Positions 15,170 through 28,919 of a stretch of 64,000 nucleotides of DNA are shown here, in pieces; the first letter of the stretch is position 1, and the number at the start of each line of letters is the position of its first letter. A program made the translations under genes and the position numbers. Below the pieces are notes generated by a model. It saw only the letters and a list, made by a program, of their open reading frames with translations, did not search any database and was not told the origin of the DNA. This DNA comes from Coturnix japonica (taxonomy: Eukaryota > Chordata > Aves > Galliformes > Phasianidae), in the NCBI RefSeq assembly GCF_001577835.2, contig NC_029529.1:7132157-7196156 (forward strand). The letters are read 5' to 3'.

Positions 15170-15276
15170 AGATGGGGCACCAGCACCACCTCTCTGGGCA
15201 CCCTGTGCCAGTGCCTCACCACCCTTAGTACAAACAGCTTATTCCTTATATCCAGCCTGGACCTCCCTCCCTTTCC
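15170..15276 (-). mobile_element. CR1 LINE fragment, minus strand
   Basis: Read on the minus strand this matches the CR1 3' region encoding the end of the RT ORF and the start of the 3' UTR. On the plus strand the key stretch is CCTCTCTGGGCACCCTGTGC, followed by a CCAGTGCCTCACCACCCTTA-like block. Both are highly characteristic of reverse-complement CR1. The flanks have decayed beyond recognition. Confidence 0.8.
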
Positions 15277-15722
15277 CAGCACCTCATGTTAGCAGGCAGA
15301 AAACACACCAAACACACATTAAACCTTCTCAAACAATGCAAAGTAGGAGAAAGGAAAAAAATTAGATTCTTAAGAGCATTCAAACAGCTTGTGAAATTTG
15401 CAGGAAAGGTATTGTAGGAGCCTGCACTGCACTCAAATAGTCTAACAATAAGTTTCCCAATAAACAGCTGTTTCAAGAAACCCAGCTCCAAACCCACCCT
15501 CTCTTCTCTACAATGCATGTCAAATCTGCATCAAAACGCTCACCACCTGTTTCCAGTTTGCAGGCAACCAATCATTGTTCATCAAAGTAACAAAGCTGTT
15601 TTAAATTTGAAAGCAACAAATCCAAGTTTAATTATTTTGTCCTTCAGAGCTTTACGCCATCTTTTACGAAAGCTGTTTCAGAGATGAAGAACTATCATTG
15701 GCTGCCTTAAAAGGGGAATAAT

Positions 15723-15735
15723 TGATTGACAGCTG
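15723..15735 (+). promoter_or_regulatory. PBX-MEIS composite site with overlapping E-box
   Basis: TGATTGACAG is the decamer bound by PBX-MEIS/PREP heterodimers, and its last bases overlap a CAGCTG E-box. The surrounding 350 bases are AT-rich with several ATTA cores. The motif is seen directly. Enhancer function is an inference, and single motifs occur by chance. Confidence 0.35.
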
Positions 15736-17772
15736 GAAAAACACTTCTAAGGACAATAGTATTTGTCAGTCGGGTATTTTTCACACTAAAGACAAATTGC
15801 ATTTTATCAACACCCTGAAATTATTTTGTCAACAAAATTCATTTTGTGGCATTCCCTTCATCTGTCAAGCTGACAGAACGTTCTCCAGAGTGTTCTAAAG
15901 AAACATTTTGCTAACATGATTAATTTAGCCAAAATTTAATTTTGCTTTTTAATCATACGTATAGAAAGATGTTGCAGGACGTGCACAGGAAGGTGTGAAG
16001 AGCAACGCCATTAACTCACACAGCCAGGAGGAGGCCAGGCATACAAACCTTCACCAGTCGAATGCTGCTGGTTGAAGAGATGCAACATTTGATCAGTTCT
16101 GTGTAGACAAAAGCCCTGCTTGAGTAAATTGTGTTTTCACAAATTATTTGATCTTACTGGAAACATTTCAAAGAGCTTTATGTAGAATATTCCACAGCAA
16201 TTAGAGAACAGTGTGTGTGCATGAACAAAAAGACATGAGTAGAACATTCTGGATGGTTCTGTCAGCTCATGGCATGGATGGCATGGGAAGATGCACAAGA
16301 ACCCCACACAACAACAATACATTGACTTCCTGTGCTTTCAGCATGTTAATGCTTGTAGCAAACAAGTGCTCAGCTTCTATGCCACATATGATATATTCAA
16401 ATGGAATTTTCCAAACAGATTTATGCCAAACACATAGCAGTGACTTAAACACCACGATTCTTGAGATTTCCCCTCAGAATCTCTTGACCGTACTTCCACT
16501 TGAATGTAAATGTTTAGCAAGCATGTAATTGGACAGTTTCCCCTATGCCCATTTTGTTTTTTGATAAAATGACCCATTGGGAGGTCAAGTAACTTTTCTA
16601 AGGTCATGCATTAAATCAGCACCAGGTGAAGGAGCAACAACTGCGCTTCCTGCCTCCCGGTGTATCCCCCCAGGCAATAACACCAGTGAATGTTGCTCTT
16701 GCATTGTCAGAATTACACGTGCGTGTGCCTTGATTAATAATAAATAAGCTCAGATGCTCTCAAACAAGATTATATCTGCACCTGTAGGGATGGAAAGTAT
16801 CGCCCCTCTTCACAAAGCTCACAGGTTGCATTTTGGAACACTGAAAACGTTAAAGGAAAAAGCATTGCTGAAGCTTTAGAAGTGAATTCACAGACAACTG
16901 AAATAGTTTTCCCAAGAGCTGCAGACTGCGAGACACTTTCTGAAATCAATTGACAACAAGAGAAAAGGCTCAAACAAAAGCATGGGTGTCTCCATACTTC
17001 TGGTCCCCATTTCAGAAGCACAATCACACAGATGCTCACACGGATTCAAAACGAGTGCTGGTTAGACAGACAGAGTACACATTCCATCAAAGCTCTTGAA
17101 GCTTGTTTCCACACCTTTTACCAGTTTCTATCATATCATTTCTGCAGTGCACTTTCTGATTTCCTGGGAGATGATTTGTGCCGAAGGAAGGAAAAGTTCC
17201 AGTATGGAAAATGGACCTAACAGAGGATGCAGCTGGTTGGTTATCCCTTACCACAGTGATGGCTGCTGAATGCCCCAAGAGCCCAGATCCTCAGTGGCCA
17301 TTCACTGTCATGGAATTAAAATCTGATTCATCCCTTCCCTGCCTTGTCTCTGCTGGGGTTTTGTAACTGCCTCTCATCCCCTTCCCACTGCTCAGTCTTC
17401 TCACCTCCAGAAGGTGCTGCAATTTTTATAGTCACAGCCACATTACTTTAATAGACTTAATCCCTCTGGACCTCTTTTTGACACTGAATTATTAATTCAT
17501 TAATCTGTTTTTCATATTTCTAAACAGAAACAGACATTACTGGTGTGAATGATCAATATTGTGTTCTCTCATTCCTTTCCTTTTCCATCATTTTAGAATC
17601 TACTCTGCTTTCAATCTTGGGTCTTTTTAATAGGATTTGCTTCTGTGAAGAATTTGACACTTCATTAAGGCAACACTATGCTAAGGGATTTAATAATTCC
17701 TATCTGCATTGGTCACTTATAACTGACGTTGCACATTCAAGTCACTCTTGGATCTGCAAGATCTTGGATTCA

Positions 17773-17791
17773 CAAAACAAACAAACAAACA
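17773..17791. repeat. (AAAC)n microsatellite
   Basis: About four AAAC units followed by an A-rich run. It is a simple repeat with no attached retroposon body recognised. Confidence 0.75.
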
Positions 17792-18324
17792 ATAAAAAAA
17801 TCCAATATATTTGCTGCAAATTTCAGAGAGTAAATCATATTTCTTGGTTTTATAGTAAAAGGAAAACCTGGAAAAGACATGAATAGATCTTTTAATCATT
17901 ATTACAGAAGTTGTCATTCTCTCTTCCTGAAATGAATGAACACGCCAGTAGTTGGCCCTCAAACCCTCCTTAGCTGAAATACAATTGCTCTATGCTAGAT
18001 TTCAAACCATGCTGAACAAAGCCTACATTTCCCTTCACTGTTGCTATAGTAAAAGCTTAATGGTCAAGGCTGCTCCCTACGTGCAGGAATTTGTTCTTTG
18101 CAAAGGGTTATAAACCAGCCCAGCTTCAGCCCAGCCAACAAGAAAGCAGCAGAGAGACAGACAGCTCTCTCCTGTATCTCCTGTATACATGCTGTGTACT
18201 TAGGGAAATGCAGGGTAACCTCGGAGGTCTTTCACAGCTCTTACTCTGGTGGCTTCAGAAAGGGAATGTTTCACCCTGAGTTGCAAAGGAACTACTCCAT
18301 CCATAAGGAAAACAGTGGAACATT

Positions 18325-18364
18325 ACTATATTATATATATATATTATATATATATATTTTTTTT
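18325..18364. repeat. (TA)n and poly-T low-complexity tract
   Basis: Two TA-dinucleotide runs separated by a short interruption and followed by a T run. It is likely length-variable. Confidence 0.85.
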
Positions 18365-19935
18365 ACCCACATCCTGCCTGTGTTCTCAGGTGTAAGCCCC
18401 CACAGACTGCTCCATCACCTTTTCAGTATAACAAGCCCTCTCCTGTACCATGCAGGGATGCTGCACCTCAGAGTGACTTGTGCAGGTGAGGCAGAGGAAG
18501 GGAAGAAAGCAGCAGCCACCTCCCTGGCACACCTCCCTGTGACACCAACAGAGCAACACAATCCAGGCTGCCTGCTCCTTTCCTCCTCCTGGCCGCTGGC
18601 TCCTCCATGGTGGACCACGCAGCAGAACCTGTCACCCATAAGGCAAGCAAGGGGGCAGAGAGTTGGATCACACAGAAGTGCTTTCAACTGATGCACACAC
18701 CTCTGGCACCAGCTCACTTGTCATCCAACCCTAGCAAGTATTTATTAATGAAGCTTTCCTGATTGTTGATTCATTTGATTGTTAAAGCTTGTGGAACTCG
18801 TACTGTTATTATTCATTGTTATTAATGTTCACAGCTCAGCCTCTCTCTTTCCAATACGCTCCACAGAGGAAATCGAAGGCTGAAACCAATTGTTACAGTA
18901 AATGAATGATGGAGCCGCTTGAGGATAGGAGCATGCCTGCTGCTCTGGGACCGCAGCGTGTTAGGGGGAGTCAGTTAATCTTCACACACAAGGACTGCAA
19001 ACTGAGAGGCTATTTCAGGTCAGTCCTCTGTTCTGTACAGTGCTTCCTGAGTCAACTGTCTATGACAGCCACCCTAACAAAGCAGTCTCTGCATAGGACC
19101 AGTGACCCAGGGCAGGCTTTGATTTACGTGCAGAAACAAGGTTTCCTTTGCACTCCTCCACAAGTATAGAAGACAACACCAGAACACTGCCATAGAGAGC
19201 AGAAGGGAGCTCAGCAGGGCAATATCTGCATGTGCACACTGCTTGCTTCAGTACTTCCCTTCTCCTCCCCTCCTGCAAACCTCCTCCACCTCTCCACAGC
19301 CTGTTGGTACATGATCATTTCCAATTGTTGTGCCACATGTAAGCTCCCCAAGACAGAACAGCAGCACTCCTACCTGTCTCGTAGTCAGGACGCTTCCAAA
19401 TCTGCAACAGGGCCCTTATGGCAGCTTTTCAGAACAATGTACTTGTTCGTGTTATACCTCCAGCATCTACAGAGCCGTCACATGCCATATTCAGTCTATT
19501 ATTCATCTCAAGTAGAGAATTCTGCAAAGCAGGAGGAAATAAAAGAGGGCTTAATACAGCTTTACTAAAATGGAATTTGCCAAGGACTCATAGAAAAATG
19601 GATTTAATTAGGGCTGCTAATGGGGAACAGTTTGTTCCTGTGATTTGAGGCAGAAGTTAGATAGTGTCTATAATTTCAACATTTTAAATTATATATACCA
19701 GGTCATTTCTCATTTCTACCTTAATTACAAAAATCCATCTTTATGTATCACAATTTCAAGGCAAATAAAGCAAAGGCAGCAAAAATGATCTTTTATTTAA
19801 TAAAACTTGTAAGAACTCACAAAAGAAGCGAAAGATACTTCGTGTGGATGAAGCAGACTTCACATAGAAAAAACAGTTGCCAAACAGCCCTCCATACACA
19901 ACTCTGGGACAGCCCAAAGAGGCCATTTGGAGTAA

Positions 19936-19959
19936 GGGGAGGTTTGGGGGGAGGGAGGG
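19936..19959 (+). other. G-quadruplex-forming motif
   Basis: Four G runs (GGGG, GGGGG+, GGG, GGG) separated by loops of 6, 1 and 1 bases satisfy the standard G3+N1-7 rule. It is isolated in the gene desert. Confidence 0.6.
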
Positions 19960-22900
19960 AACAGATGTTTCCAAATAAAGGAATAAGTTGTGTTACATTA
20001 TATTAAAGGAAAAAAAATGAATCTCAGCTTGATTTTTATTCAGTGGGGTGAACGTCCTTCATTTAATTTTGCAGCTAAGCAGAATATTATAGTTGCAGGC
20101 ACTAATTGGCCTGACGTGCTCTGTCTAGTAATCCCACATTCCAGAACTCTCTGCTACACCTTCAGACACTGATCACTGTCAGGATATCTGAATTGCCTGA
20201 AAATTGGCTCTCCAGATAGGAGGGCCAAAAGATGTTGTTGTTAGAACCGCTCCTCCCACATCTCCTCTGTAGCCCTGGGTTTATTTAAAACTAACCAACA
20301 TCGCTTTTGTGAAATTCCTTCTATTAGCCGACTCCAACCAGGTGACCTAAGTAAATGAGTCTTGGCATTGTAAAGCACGGATTAATTTAATGGCAAGTAA
20401 TGCAGACAACTGTGGAGCAAGCCAGGCCCAGCCGCTGCCGCTGCTGCAGCTTCTGCACCCACTGTAATGTATTTTAATTCTGCACCTCAGATCAGAATAG
20501 AATCAATGAGTGAAGTTCAAATGTGACACTTTTCCTATTTCCCTGACAGCTTATTTCATGGATCACAGGGACCAAAGTACAGCTGCTTATTCAACAGAGG
20601 AAAGAATGAATCAATTTTCATTCTTTAATACACTATGTGACCTATTCTCTGATGCTCTATCCTTTACAATGGCTCTAGTCTTTTCAAGACCTTCAGTTTT
20701 GTCAGATAGAGAAAATTTAAAATAATGACAAAATGCCCTGCCCTGGGTCTGCTTCCAACTGACTAACTGCTCTGCCAGTAATAAGTCCAAATGAAAGATA
20801 TTATGTCACTTGGGTTGAATTAAACAGACGAACTGTAATCCTACATCATTAAGAAAGATCCTATCTCCTGGAAGATTTCTGTGCTTTCCCTCCAAGCTTC
20901 CAACAAAAGGTGCTGAACTCCACAAAGATTCTGATTCTCTTCTGCTTCAAAACATGAAGGAATAGCCCAACAAAATGGCAGCCACCGATCAGCTTGCAGC
21001 TGGAAGAGCAGACACGTGGCTGGGGATGGCACCACTTCTTTTCAAGCAGCTCTAATTCGGGCAGAATTAACATGCTGAGAGGCATCATTCTGCAATTTCA
21101 CCATGAAGATTATGTTTTTCATTTAGAAGCATCCCTTGGTACTGTAGTTTTAATTACCCTCTGCGTGGCTTGTGTTTGTCTTGCCTTATTATTTATCCTC
21201 AGTTCACAGGTGATGCTCATACTGTTCTCATCGCTGCTAACTTTGTTTCAGCCTGGGCTTTCTGGTGATAGCCACGGAATGGAGGCCAAGTAGCCAACAA
21301 CTATAGTAGTCAGCTGCTGAGCAAGTGGATTTTGATGAGGCTGATCTGATTGGAATTAGGTGCACAAATGAGAGCTCGGAATCAAGCACTGACCCCACAG
21401 CCCTACGGGGTAGCACTTTGTATCCCTGTCACCAGCACCCATTTCTCCCCAGCTATCAGAGGACATGAAAACTGCCCACTAAGCTCTGTCAAAGTAATGT
21501 TTAAAATGAAGTTCCAACAAGACCTTTTCCCTTCAAACAAGGTACATGTTAGCAGCAGTGTTTGAAAAATGACCCTAAGCCCTGTCTGCACTGGGAGTTT
21601 GTTCCCAGTGCAATGTGCCATATTATGGCAACAATATATTCTTCAAGTGAATGAAAACTAATGAATAACTAACCCCCTGACAGTCTTGCTATTACTGAGT
21701 GCTTAGGAGCTGGGTTAAACTGACAGAGTAAGATGAATACGGCACTAAGACAAGTTGTTACTTTGCATGACTGGTCAGAGGAATCCAGATTTAATGGACA
21801 TTACAGATGGGTTAATTCTAAAGGCAGAATTTGATTCTGAGCTGTAGCTGCTCTCTAAGCAGGAAGACCTAATTTTGCAAGTAGGAAGGCTTAATCGCTT
21901 GGACAACTGAGTCACAGGTTGTAGCCCTATTTTTAAAGGAAGTATTAGGAGCTTAGTCCTAGAAAGAGTGGGTATGAATTGGCCACTTGCTTCCATTTCC
22001 CTGCACCCTTCTCAACAGTGCCCAACAAAACTCAGGCAGATGCCTCATCTACAGTTGCAACCAAGGAAGACGATCCCCAGCAGGAGGGATCACCAGAGCA
22101 CACTGAACGTGCACTGGCCCATGTTCACAGCACAGGAATCACAAGACAGAGCTTTCAGATGATGGTAACCTCAACTTGATGAGACTGCGGTCACGGTGAT
22201 GTTGGGACGTCAGGTATAAAAACAGGGGAAGACAGTTCTTGTAATTACAAGTTTGAGCACTATTAGTGGAAAACTAATCCCTTTGCTGGATGCCAGCAAA
22301 TTAAATATTAATCATAACTGTTTTGAACACAAAAAAGCTCATCTTCAGATATGAGAGTTAAAATCAGAGCAGAACTAAAGCTTTATTCATTTTCCATTAT
22401 CAGCTTAAATAAAAACACTCAGAAAAACGGGCAATGATGTACAGAAGCCACTCAGCACAGATAATTGGAATGTAAGTTCAGGCAACCAATCACTCCTTGA
22501 TTTTGCTTCTGATCGAGATAACTGGCTTGTTTCACTGCTCTGCTCAGTCAGCTCAGACCGTCTCTCAGCTTTGCCTGATGGAGATGGAGCTCCCAGAGTC
22601 AGCATCTTTAAGTAACAAGAGAGCAGTGTGGGAAGCAGGGGGAGCTGACCCTGCCAGCCTCTAAGCAGGAAGGCAGAGGAGCAAGATGGAGGTGGGGTTG
22701 GAGGAGAGATGAGTGTGTTGAGGCGATGTCAGATGGTTGTATTTACTTCATCCAGAATGGAGAACATGAACTTCTCTTTATAGTTACAGCGGATCATCTT
22801 CGTGTTGTCAATCACTAATTTACATGTAAATTTTTGCTTGGAACCAGGGCAAGAATTGTTTTATAACAGCATTTGTGGATGTTCTCTCTTCTGCTTAATT

Positions 22901-25900
22901 ATTAACTTTGTTGTAGTAAATAAAGGGCGTTTATGAATTCCATCAATCTCAGCGGGCCTTTCGCATGTAAGACACTCCCAGACATTTGTAATGAAGAAAC
23001 CACATTCACATTTGCTTTATTTAAAGAAATGAAATGATAAATATAGTTCTGTGGATGCTCTTGTGCAGTTCCCTAAATTAGAATGCCTGCCAGCAATTAT
23101 GCCTGACTTACTATCTGCTTCGTTACAACAGCCTAAAAGATAGAAATAGACTGGAATAAATTGGGACTTTAAGAGCTCATAGGCCCTTCAGCAACACAGG
23201 TTTTCAGAGACAGCAGAAGCTCTGCTAGCTAACACAGTGCTCACTGTTCTGTTTTGAATCTACGTTATCTCTCCATGCCAGGAAATGTGCATCAGTTGTC
23301 TCTGAACGGTGCTCTCACAGCTCTGCACACTGTGGTGGTAGGGAGCTGCTTTGGAAGGAAATGCAGAAATTCAGTATTTATTTCCTTTAATACATTTTAT
23401 GAGCAGCCTTTCTTTAGTCATTCTGATGGGCTTCTGCTCTGTGGAGTGCTGGGTTGCTCTATTTTTTGTCCTCAAGATCTCTATCAGAAAGAATGCTTGG
23501 GGAAAGTGCCAGCCACTGAATTATTTATTTGGTGCAGCCCCCACAACTGGCCTCACCATTGCAAACACATCTCTCTAGAGACACAAAAGCTGAAGCAGCC
23601 ACAGCTCCTGAGTGCTACACATCCCAAGATGCTTCTCACAGCTATTTATACCTCGTTTTGCTAAGCACACGTTGGCAGGGCTTCTTCCTCTGATCCAGTC
23701 CAACCCTGACAAACAGTTGTTTCCCTGAGACAGACACAGGAACATGTTCTTTTATGTTTTCTAAATAATTATCCATCTTTTCCCCCCTCTTGATCTCACA
23801 AAGCCATAATCTTTGGGTGCTTAGCTTAGGATGACGCTAAGAGCTCCACACAACTGATACAGAAGCCTGTAAATGATTTCAGCAGCGCAGCAGAAACAAT
23901 CAGAGCTTTTGTGCATATGAAATGAAAATGACCACGCTCTGATTCTGGAAGGAACTCCGGTATTAGAAAGCATAGGTTTGACAAGATAAACTAAAAGCTA
24001 CGCTCTTCAGATTCCAATAGGCCCGTTCTGTATTAATTATTTACCGAGATGTTTTCTTAAAGTAGCGTCTTTGTGCCTTTAATTTTCAATTCCCTTAATG
24101 CTATGAGGATCTCTGCTGGCAACCCATTAATTATTAATAGCGTTAAAACAATATTTGTTTTCCCCTGAATACATTTTTGAGTGCCGTCCTCATACCAGTT
24201 AGGTTTTTCTGAAACTTTAATGAGGGTCTCTGATTTCCTCCAGTCTGGTGGCTGAGGCACAGGCTGGGCTGGGCCTTTGATGTAGCTGTCGGAGTACGCA
24301 TAGCTCTGCATCCTTCACAGCTCTTGTCTCACTGGGTTTGGGGGGAGTGATCAAGCTAAACATCTGTGTTGAGGGAGGAGAAACAGCAGTATGTCTGTAA
24401 TTGGGAATTCCAGTTGCCGAGTTCAGAGGTTCTGTTGTTCAAATGACTGTTTTGCATTTTCTTATTCCAGCAGCCGTTTTGAGGCTCAGTGGTGAACATC
24501 TTGCTTTGGAATACTTTTCTCCTAACAAAGAAAACAGCAGTGCAGTTGCTTTAATCTACAAGAAAACCATCCCATTTCAGCAAAGGGATATTTGAAACAC
24601 CACAGTTCTAAGAATTTTGTGCAGTCTCAGCCACTTTTCTCTCTGCCAGGGCACATATAAAAAATTAAAACCCCAAATACCACTCCTTGCTTTTCTAGGC
24701 CCTAATTACAATCACATTTCCACCAGGAGGAGTCAACGTAAGCCTAATACTGTACGAATATGTATGAAATCATATAATTTCAATACAGTCTTTACTTACT
24801 GTGGATTGGTAATTGGAGCTGTGGAATCAATTTTTCCCCTACTTGAAACACCCAAATGAGTATGAAATATGTTGCATTTGTTCCATGCACATCTACAGTT
24901 CTGCACTTTGCTTGGAGTGGGATGATCATTCTGATGTATTTTTTATAACAGAGCAACGTTTCCTCAGACTTTGATGTTCCACATCTAGAGCTATTATAAC
25001 CATTTGCTATTTAGATGCATGATCCGTGGCTAATCTCCAAAGCTTTGATGCATGCAATAATTATTACTATTGATGTCATTGCACCATATTTAAAATATGA
25101 ATCTCTTCCTTATAAGCCTTCCACTAACAGAAAATTGAGGCAACCAGTTCACCCCAAGGCTGGAGGTTTCCTGTTCATTAGGGGAAAACCTCAGAAGCAG
25201 TGTAAGATGGCATTCTGTAACCTTCGGTGAGGCAATAGCAATGATGACTGCAAATGCTCAAAGAACAGAGGGTGATGTAATGTCTGCTTTGGTCTTGGTG
25301 CATAGGGAACTGAGCCTTGGGCTCTCCAGTTGCTGCATTCTGACAGTCTGCTCATGATGCTTAACCCTGAACTCTGCCATATAGCATGCTTCACCTAACT
25401 GCTGAATCCAGGACTTTGAATAGTTTTACCTGTGCGGTGTGTCACTGACATTCAGGAGCCTGCTGTTCACTTAAGCCTTGGCTTTCAGATCTGGCTAAGC
25501 AAAACACATAGAAGTTCCCCAAGATCCTCCACTGCTCTATTGTGAAACTTAAGTCTGGATAGGTTGCTACTTGGGGCATTGTGATGAGGTTTCTCTTGAG
25601 GGCCACAAGACACGGTGAGTCAGTGTCTCTCTTGGTATAGCTGCATTCAGACAGTCACACTTATCCGAACTGCACAGGAACGTGACCACTGGGAGCAAAT
25701 GAAAGTCCCTTGATAAGTTTCCTACTTGTGCATACATTCTCCTTACTCATTGGCTGCATCCTCAGCTTTTGGGGGAACATCTTTGAAACAAGAAAACCAA
25801 AATGGTCATTAGCAGCAGCTTGTGATGAACTGTGGATCAGCGAAGAGAAAAAAAACAAAAACTACCATTTCTTTTATGGCAAACAGTTTTTTCTTTCCAG

Positions 25901-28844
25901 TGGAAGAGGAAGAGAGAAAAAGTTGGAGTCCCAAATGAATGAGACCCACTTGGAGCAGAGGAGTTCATAACAGTCTGCCAGGCCAGTGCCACACAGTGCA
26001 GAACACTGCGTTTCCAGGTATGAACATATCCAGGCAAAGAGTAGACTGACGGATTCTGATTGTAGAAGTCAATGAGAAGTAGATGCTTCAGTGAACACTT
26101 TCTCATGTAACTTGTTTACACTGTGCAGAATTGTGGCATACAGATAGATGTGCACTGCTACTCCAAAGGGCACAGGCAGGGTACAATGACAGCCTGGATA
26201 CCCACTGTGCAGCTGACCTACCACAGATGGGGATAGATTAGTCTTCCACACATGCTGTAATGGCAGTGGGTGTTTTTCATGGGAACTATATGAAATCTGT
26301 ATTTTAGGAAGTGCTTTGTTATGCCTACAGAAGAAATAGTAGATTCTGCCTCCCCAAGCCAGAATCCTACAACAGCCCTACTGTGCAGACATTGACTGCT
26401 GAGCTGTATCACATTCCTCCATCTCTTGTCTCAGAGATAGCCACTGCAACTATAAAAACATCTCCCTGTTGGTCTCCTCTGGATTTGTCTTGCCTGAGCT
26501 TCTCTGTTCTGAGTCTCCCTGTGCACTCATTTGACTTAGAGATGAGCGCTTCCCCTCAAAACCTACTCGCCAAGGTTGGCACAGAAACAAGGCTGATTCA
26601 ACTGGCAAAAAGGCTGTAGTGCTGTAAAAGAAGTGCTACAGCCAAAACCAGAAAGACTGTGTTTTTCACTGGTTAGAATTAATTCCTAGAGACTGGAATA
26701 AAAAAGTTTCCATGTTTCCTTCCTTTTTTTCCATATCATCATTTCATTACCTCTGTTTTCCTGAACTGCATTAGCCACATGATGGAAGGACAGAACGACA
26801 CACACACACATTGGCCCACCAATGCCTGCAAAACAGGTGTGATGGCTTTGTCTGCTCCAAGAGCACACTGATGTGTAACCCTTGTATCAGCACTCCATTG
26901 CCACAGGTAATGGTACAAAACTTAAAATGTACAAGCATGCGGGCCTTAATTAACATTTTCAATTTACTAAAATGTACTTTATAGATCTCTAATTATAGTG
27001 AAGTAAGCTGCATTTGTATATTTAGTTAACTGTTTCATTATGCTATCGGCAACCACTTCTGGAAAGTCAGATTTAATACATTTGAACATCTAAACAGTAG
27101 AAAAAGTGTTACGCTTTGACTGCATTCGATGTTAATGGTTAATAAATTCCTAAAGCTTCTGTATCAGAAAAAAATTGGCATGTAAAGATTCATTTTTGTA
27201 TCAAGAGTCAATAAGTGCTTCAATTATCTTACTATAATGCTGTAGCTACAGAAAAACTTGCTAGAAGATAATGACAGAAAACAGATTAAGAACTTCAGCC
27301 TATGAAGTCACATGGGCCTGTAGGCACTGTGGGGACGCCACTGGGAGGCATAGAGCATGTAGGAGAAAATCAGTTTGATTCTAAAAAGTGCATGGCTTAA
27401 GCTGCTAAACTCAGCCTCTTCTTGAGGACACCAGGAAAAAAACTTGCACTGTATTGTGGCTTAAAACTGCCAGCTGACACCAAACGAAAGTTGTTGCCGT
27501 GCACTTCCTTACAAAGAGACGATCAACAAAATTCAGTGGCTCCTGCAAGCCAAGGCAAGAGCCAGGGAGCCAGCTTGTCTGGATAGAGCATGCCCTTGTG
27601 CAGTGAGACAACCCTTCCGCACATCCGTTAGAGGTTAATTATGGGCTGTCTTTGCCTTACTCAGACTCCACTGTTTGGTTGGACATGTAATGTCTAAGTA
27701 GAAATTTCATTGATTTTATTATATACAGCCAATGTTTTACATGGCAGGATCAAGAGACAGAAGACAAAGAATGATTAACTGAGAAACAGAACAAAAGCAG
27801 AAGGCCAGCAAGGGCAGACACAAGGATCAGGAGTCAAGGACAGATGAGAGCAGGGAACAGAAGAGGCTCTTCGGAGCTACAAGCTAATTACACGTAGCAA
27901 GGACATTCACTGTTCACTGTCAGGACAGTCTCACTTTCCCTCCCTGTCTTACTCAGCCATTACAATCAGAACCATGGCCTTTACTACTCCTGTCTCTTAG
28001 GAGATGCATGTTATTGCCCAGCCCAAGGGGTCCTGACCTCTGTGATGACTGCAGAGCCTCTCCTCCTTAACCTGTCCGCAGAACAAAATGTGTGTTCTGA
28101 ACACAGCTTATTGTCCTGCTGCTGGTGTCAACTTGCTTCAGCAAGATGACACTAAAGGTTCCCAGTTATCCGCCACCAGGGTGCTCCACTTGATTTCCCC
28201 AGCAGAGATCTACGGTTAATCTGTACTGCAGTATGAAGGAAAGCCCAAGTTAATCCAGAACTGAATCAGGCATTTCATGCTGCAATACAGCAATGTAGAT
28301 CAGGAAGCACTAGGAAAGAAGCAAGACAGTCTCTCTAACAGGACATTATCAAACTGCAAACATGAGAAGACCAACTGTTGTCTGCCCACAAACTCGGTGG
28401 TCGTAGCAGATGTGCTCCCACTCTAAACAAGCATCTCACACAGAAGCTCTCCTTGTTCCAGGAGTTCTTTTCCAATCCAACACTTGACTACCAAGAAGCT
28501 ATTTGAAAACTGTCATCAACGTTTTAAAAAGAGAAGAATTTGAGCATCAAACAGTCAGATTGGAACACAGATAATTATTAATCAAGTCTGGCTTGCATTC
28601 CAGACCAGGCCAAGAGACCCTCAGATCTGCATGTAAAGATCAGACAGTCACCTGAACAAAACCACACAGAAACCTCTGAGGTATTTAAGCATTCAAGTGG
28701 AATGTTGCACTGTAGAGTCTTGCTTTAATGTGGATTACCAGCTGCCCTTCATGATTCGGGTTATTTAAAATAAAACAGAAGCACCAGTGGGGGACATTGC
28801 TCACAAAAATACATTTGTGCATCTGAATGGCATGTATGGCAATG

Positions 28845-28919
28845 GGAAGTATTGGTAATGGTCGGACTGGATGATTTTCTAGGTCTTTTCCAACCTTGAT
28901 AATTCTGTGATTCTGTAAT
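28845..28919 (+). mobile_element. CR1 LINE, 3'-end fragment
   Basis: A typical CR1 3' terminus: GGTCGGACTGGATGATTTTC, then TAGGTCTTTTCCAACCTTGA, ending in two degenerate octamers (AATTCTGTG, ATTCTGTA). It is 5'-truncated and non-coding, inserted in plus orientation. Confidence 0.88.

Larger units (their letters stand above)
15300..28840. other. Intergenic gene desert, middle part
   Basis: No gene can be supported. The block at about 15.6-15.95 kb is unusually AT-rich, with homeodomain-like TAATT/ATTA motifs and a PBX-MEIS-type composite site, and it resembles a conserved non-coding element. Similar but weaker blocks lie near 18.72-18.90 kb (several ATTGTT/CATTGTTATT SOX-like motifs) and 20.28-20.42 kb. 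Conservation itself cannot be assessed from a single sequence. Confidence 0.55.

Noticed and set aside
18098-18691. Open frame of 197 codons on the plus strand
   Set aside because: It runs through a TA microsatellite that it reads as a Tyr/Ile repeat. The composition is low-complexity, with no recognisable domain and no splice-compatible neighbours.
27720-28560. Stretch that at first looked like a decayed repeat or LTR-type element
   Set aside because: I could not find terminal repeats, a target-site duplication or a recognisable family block, so it is not called.
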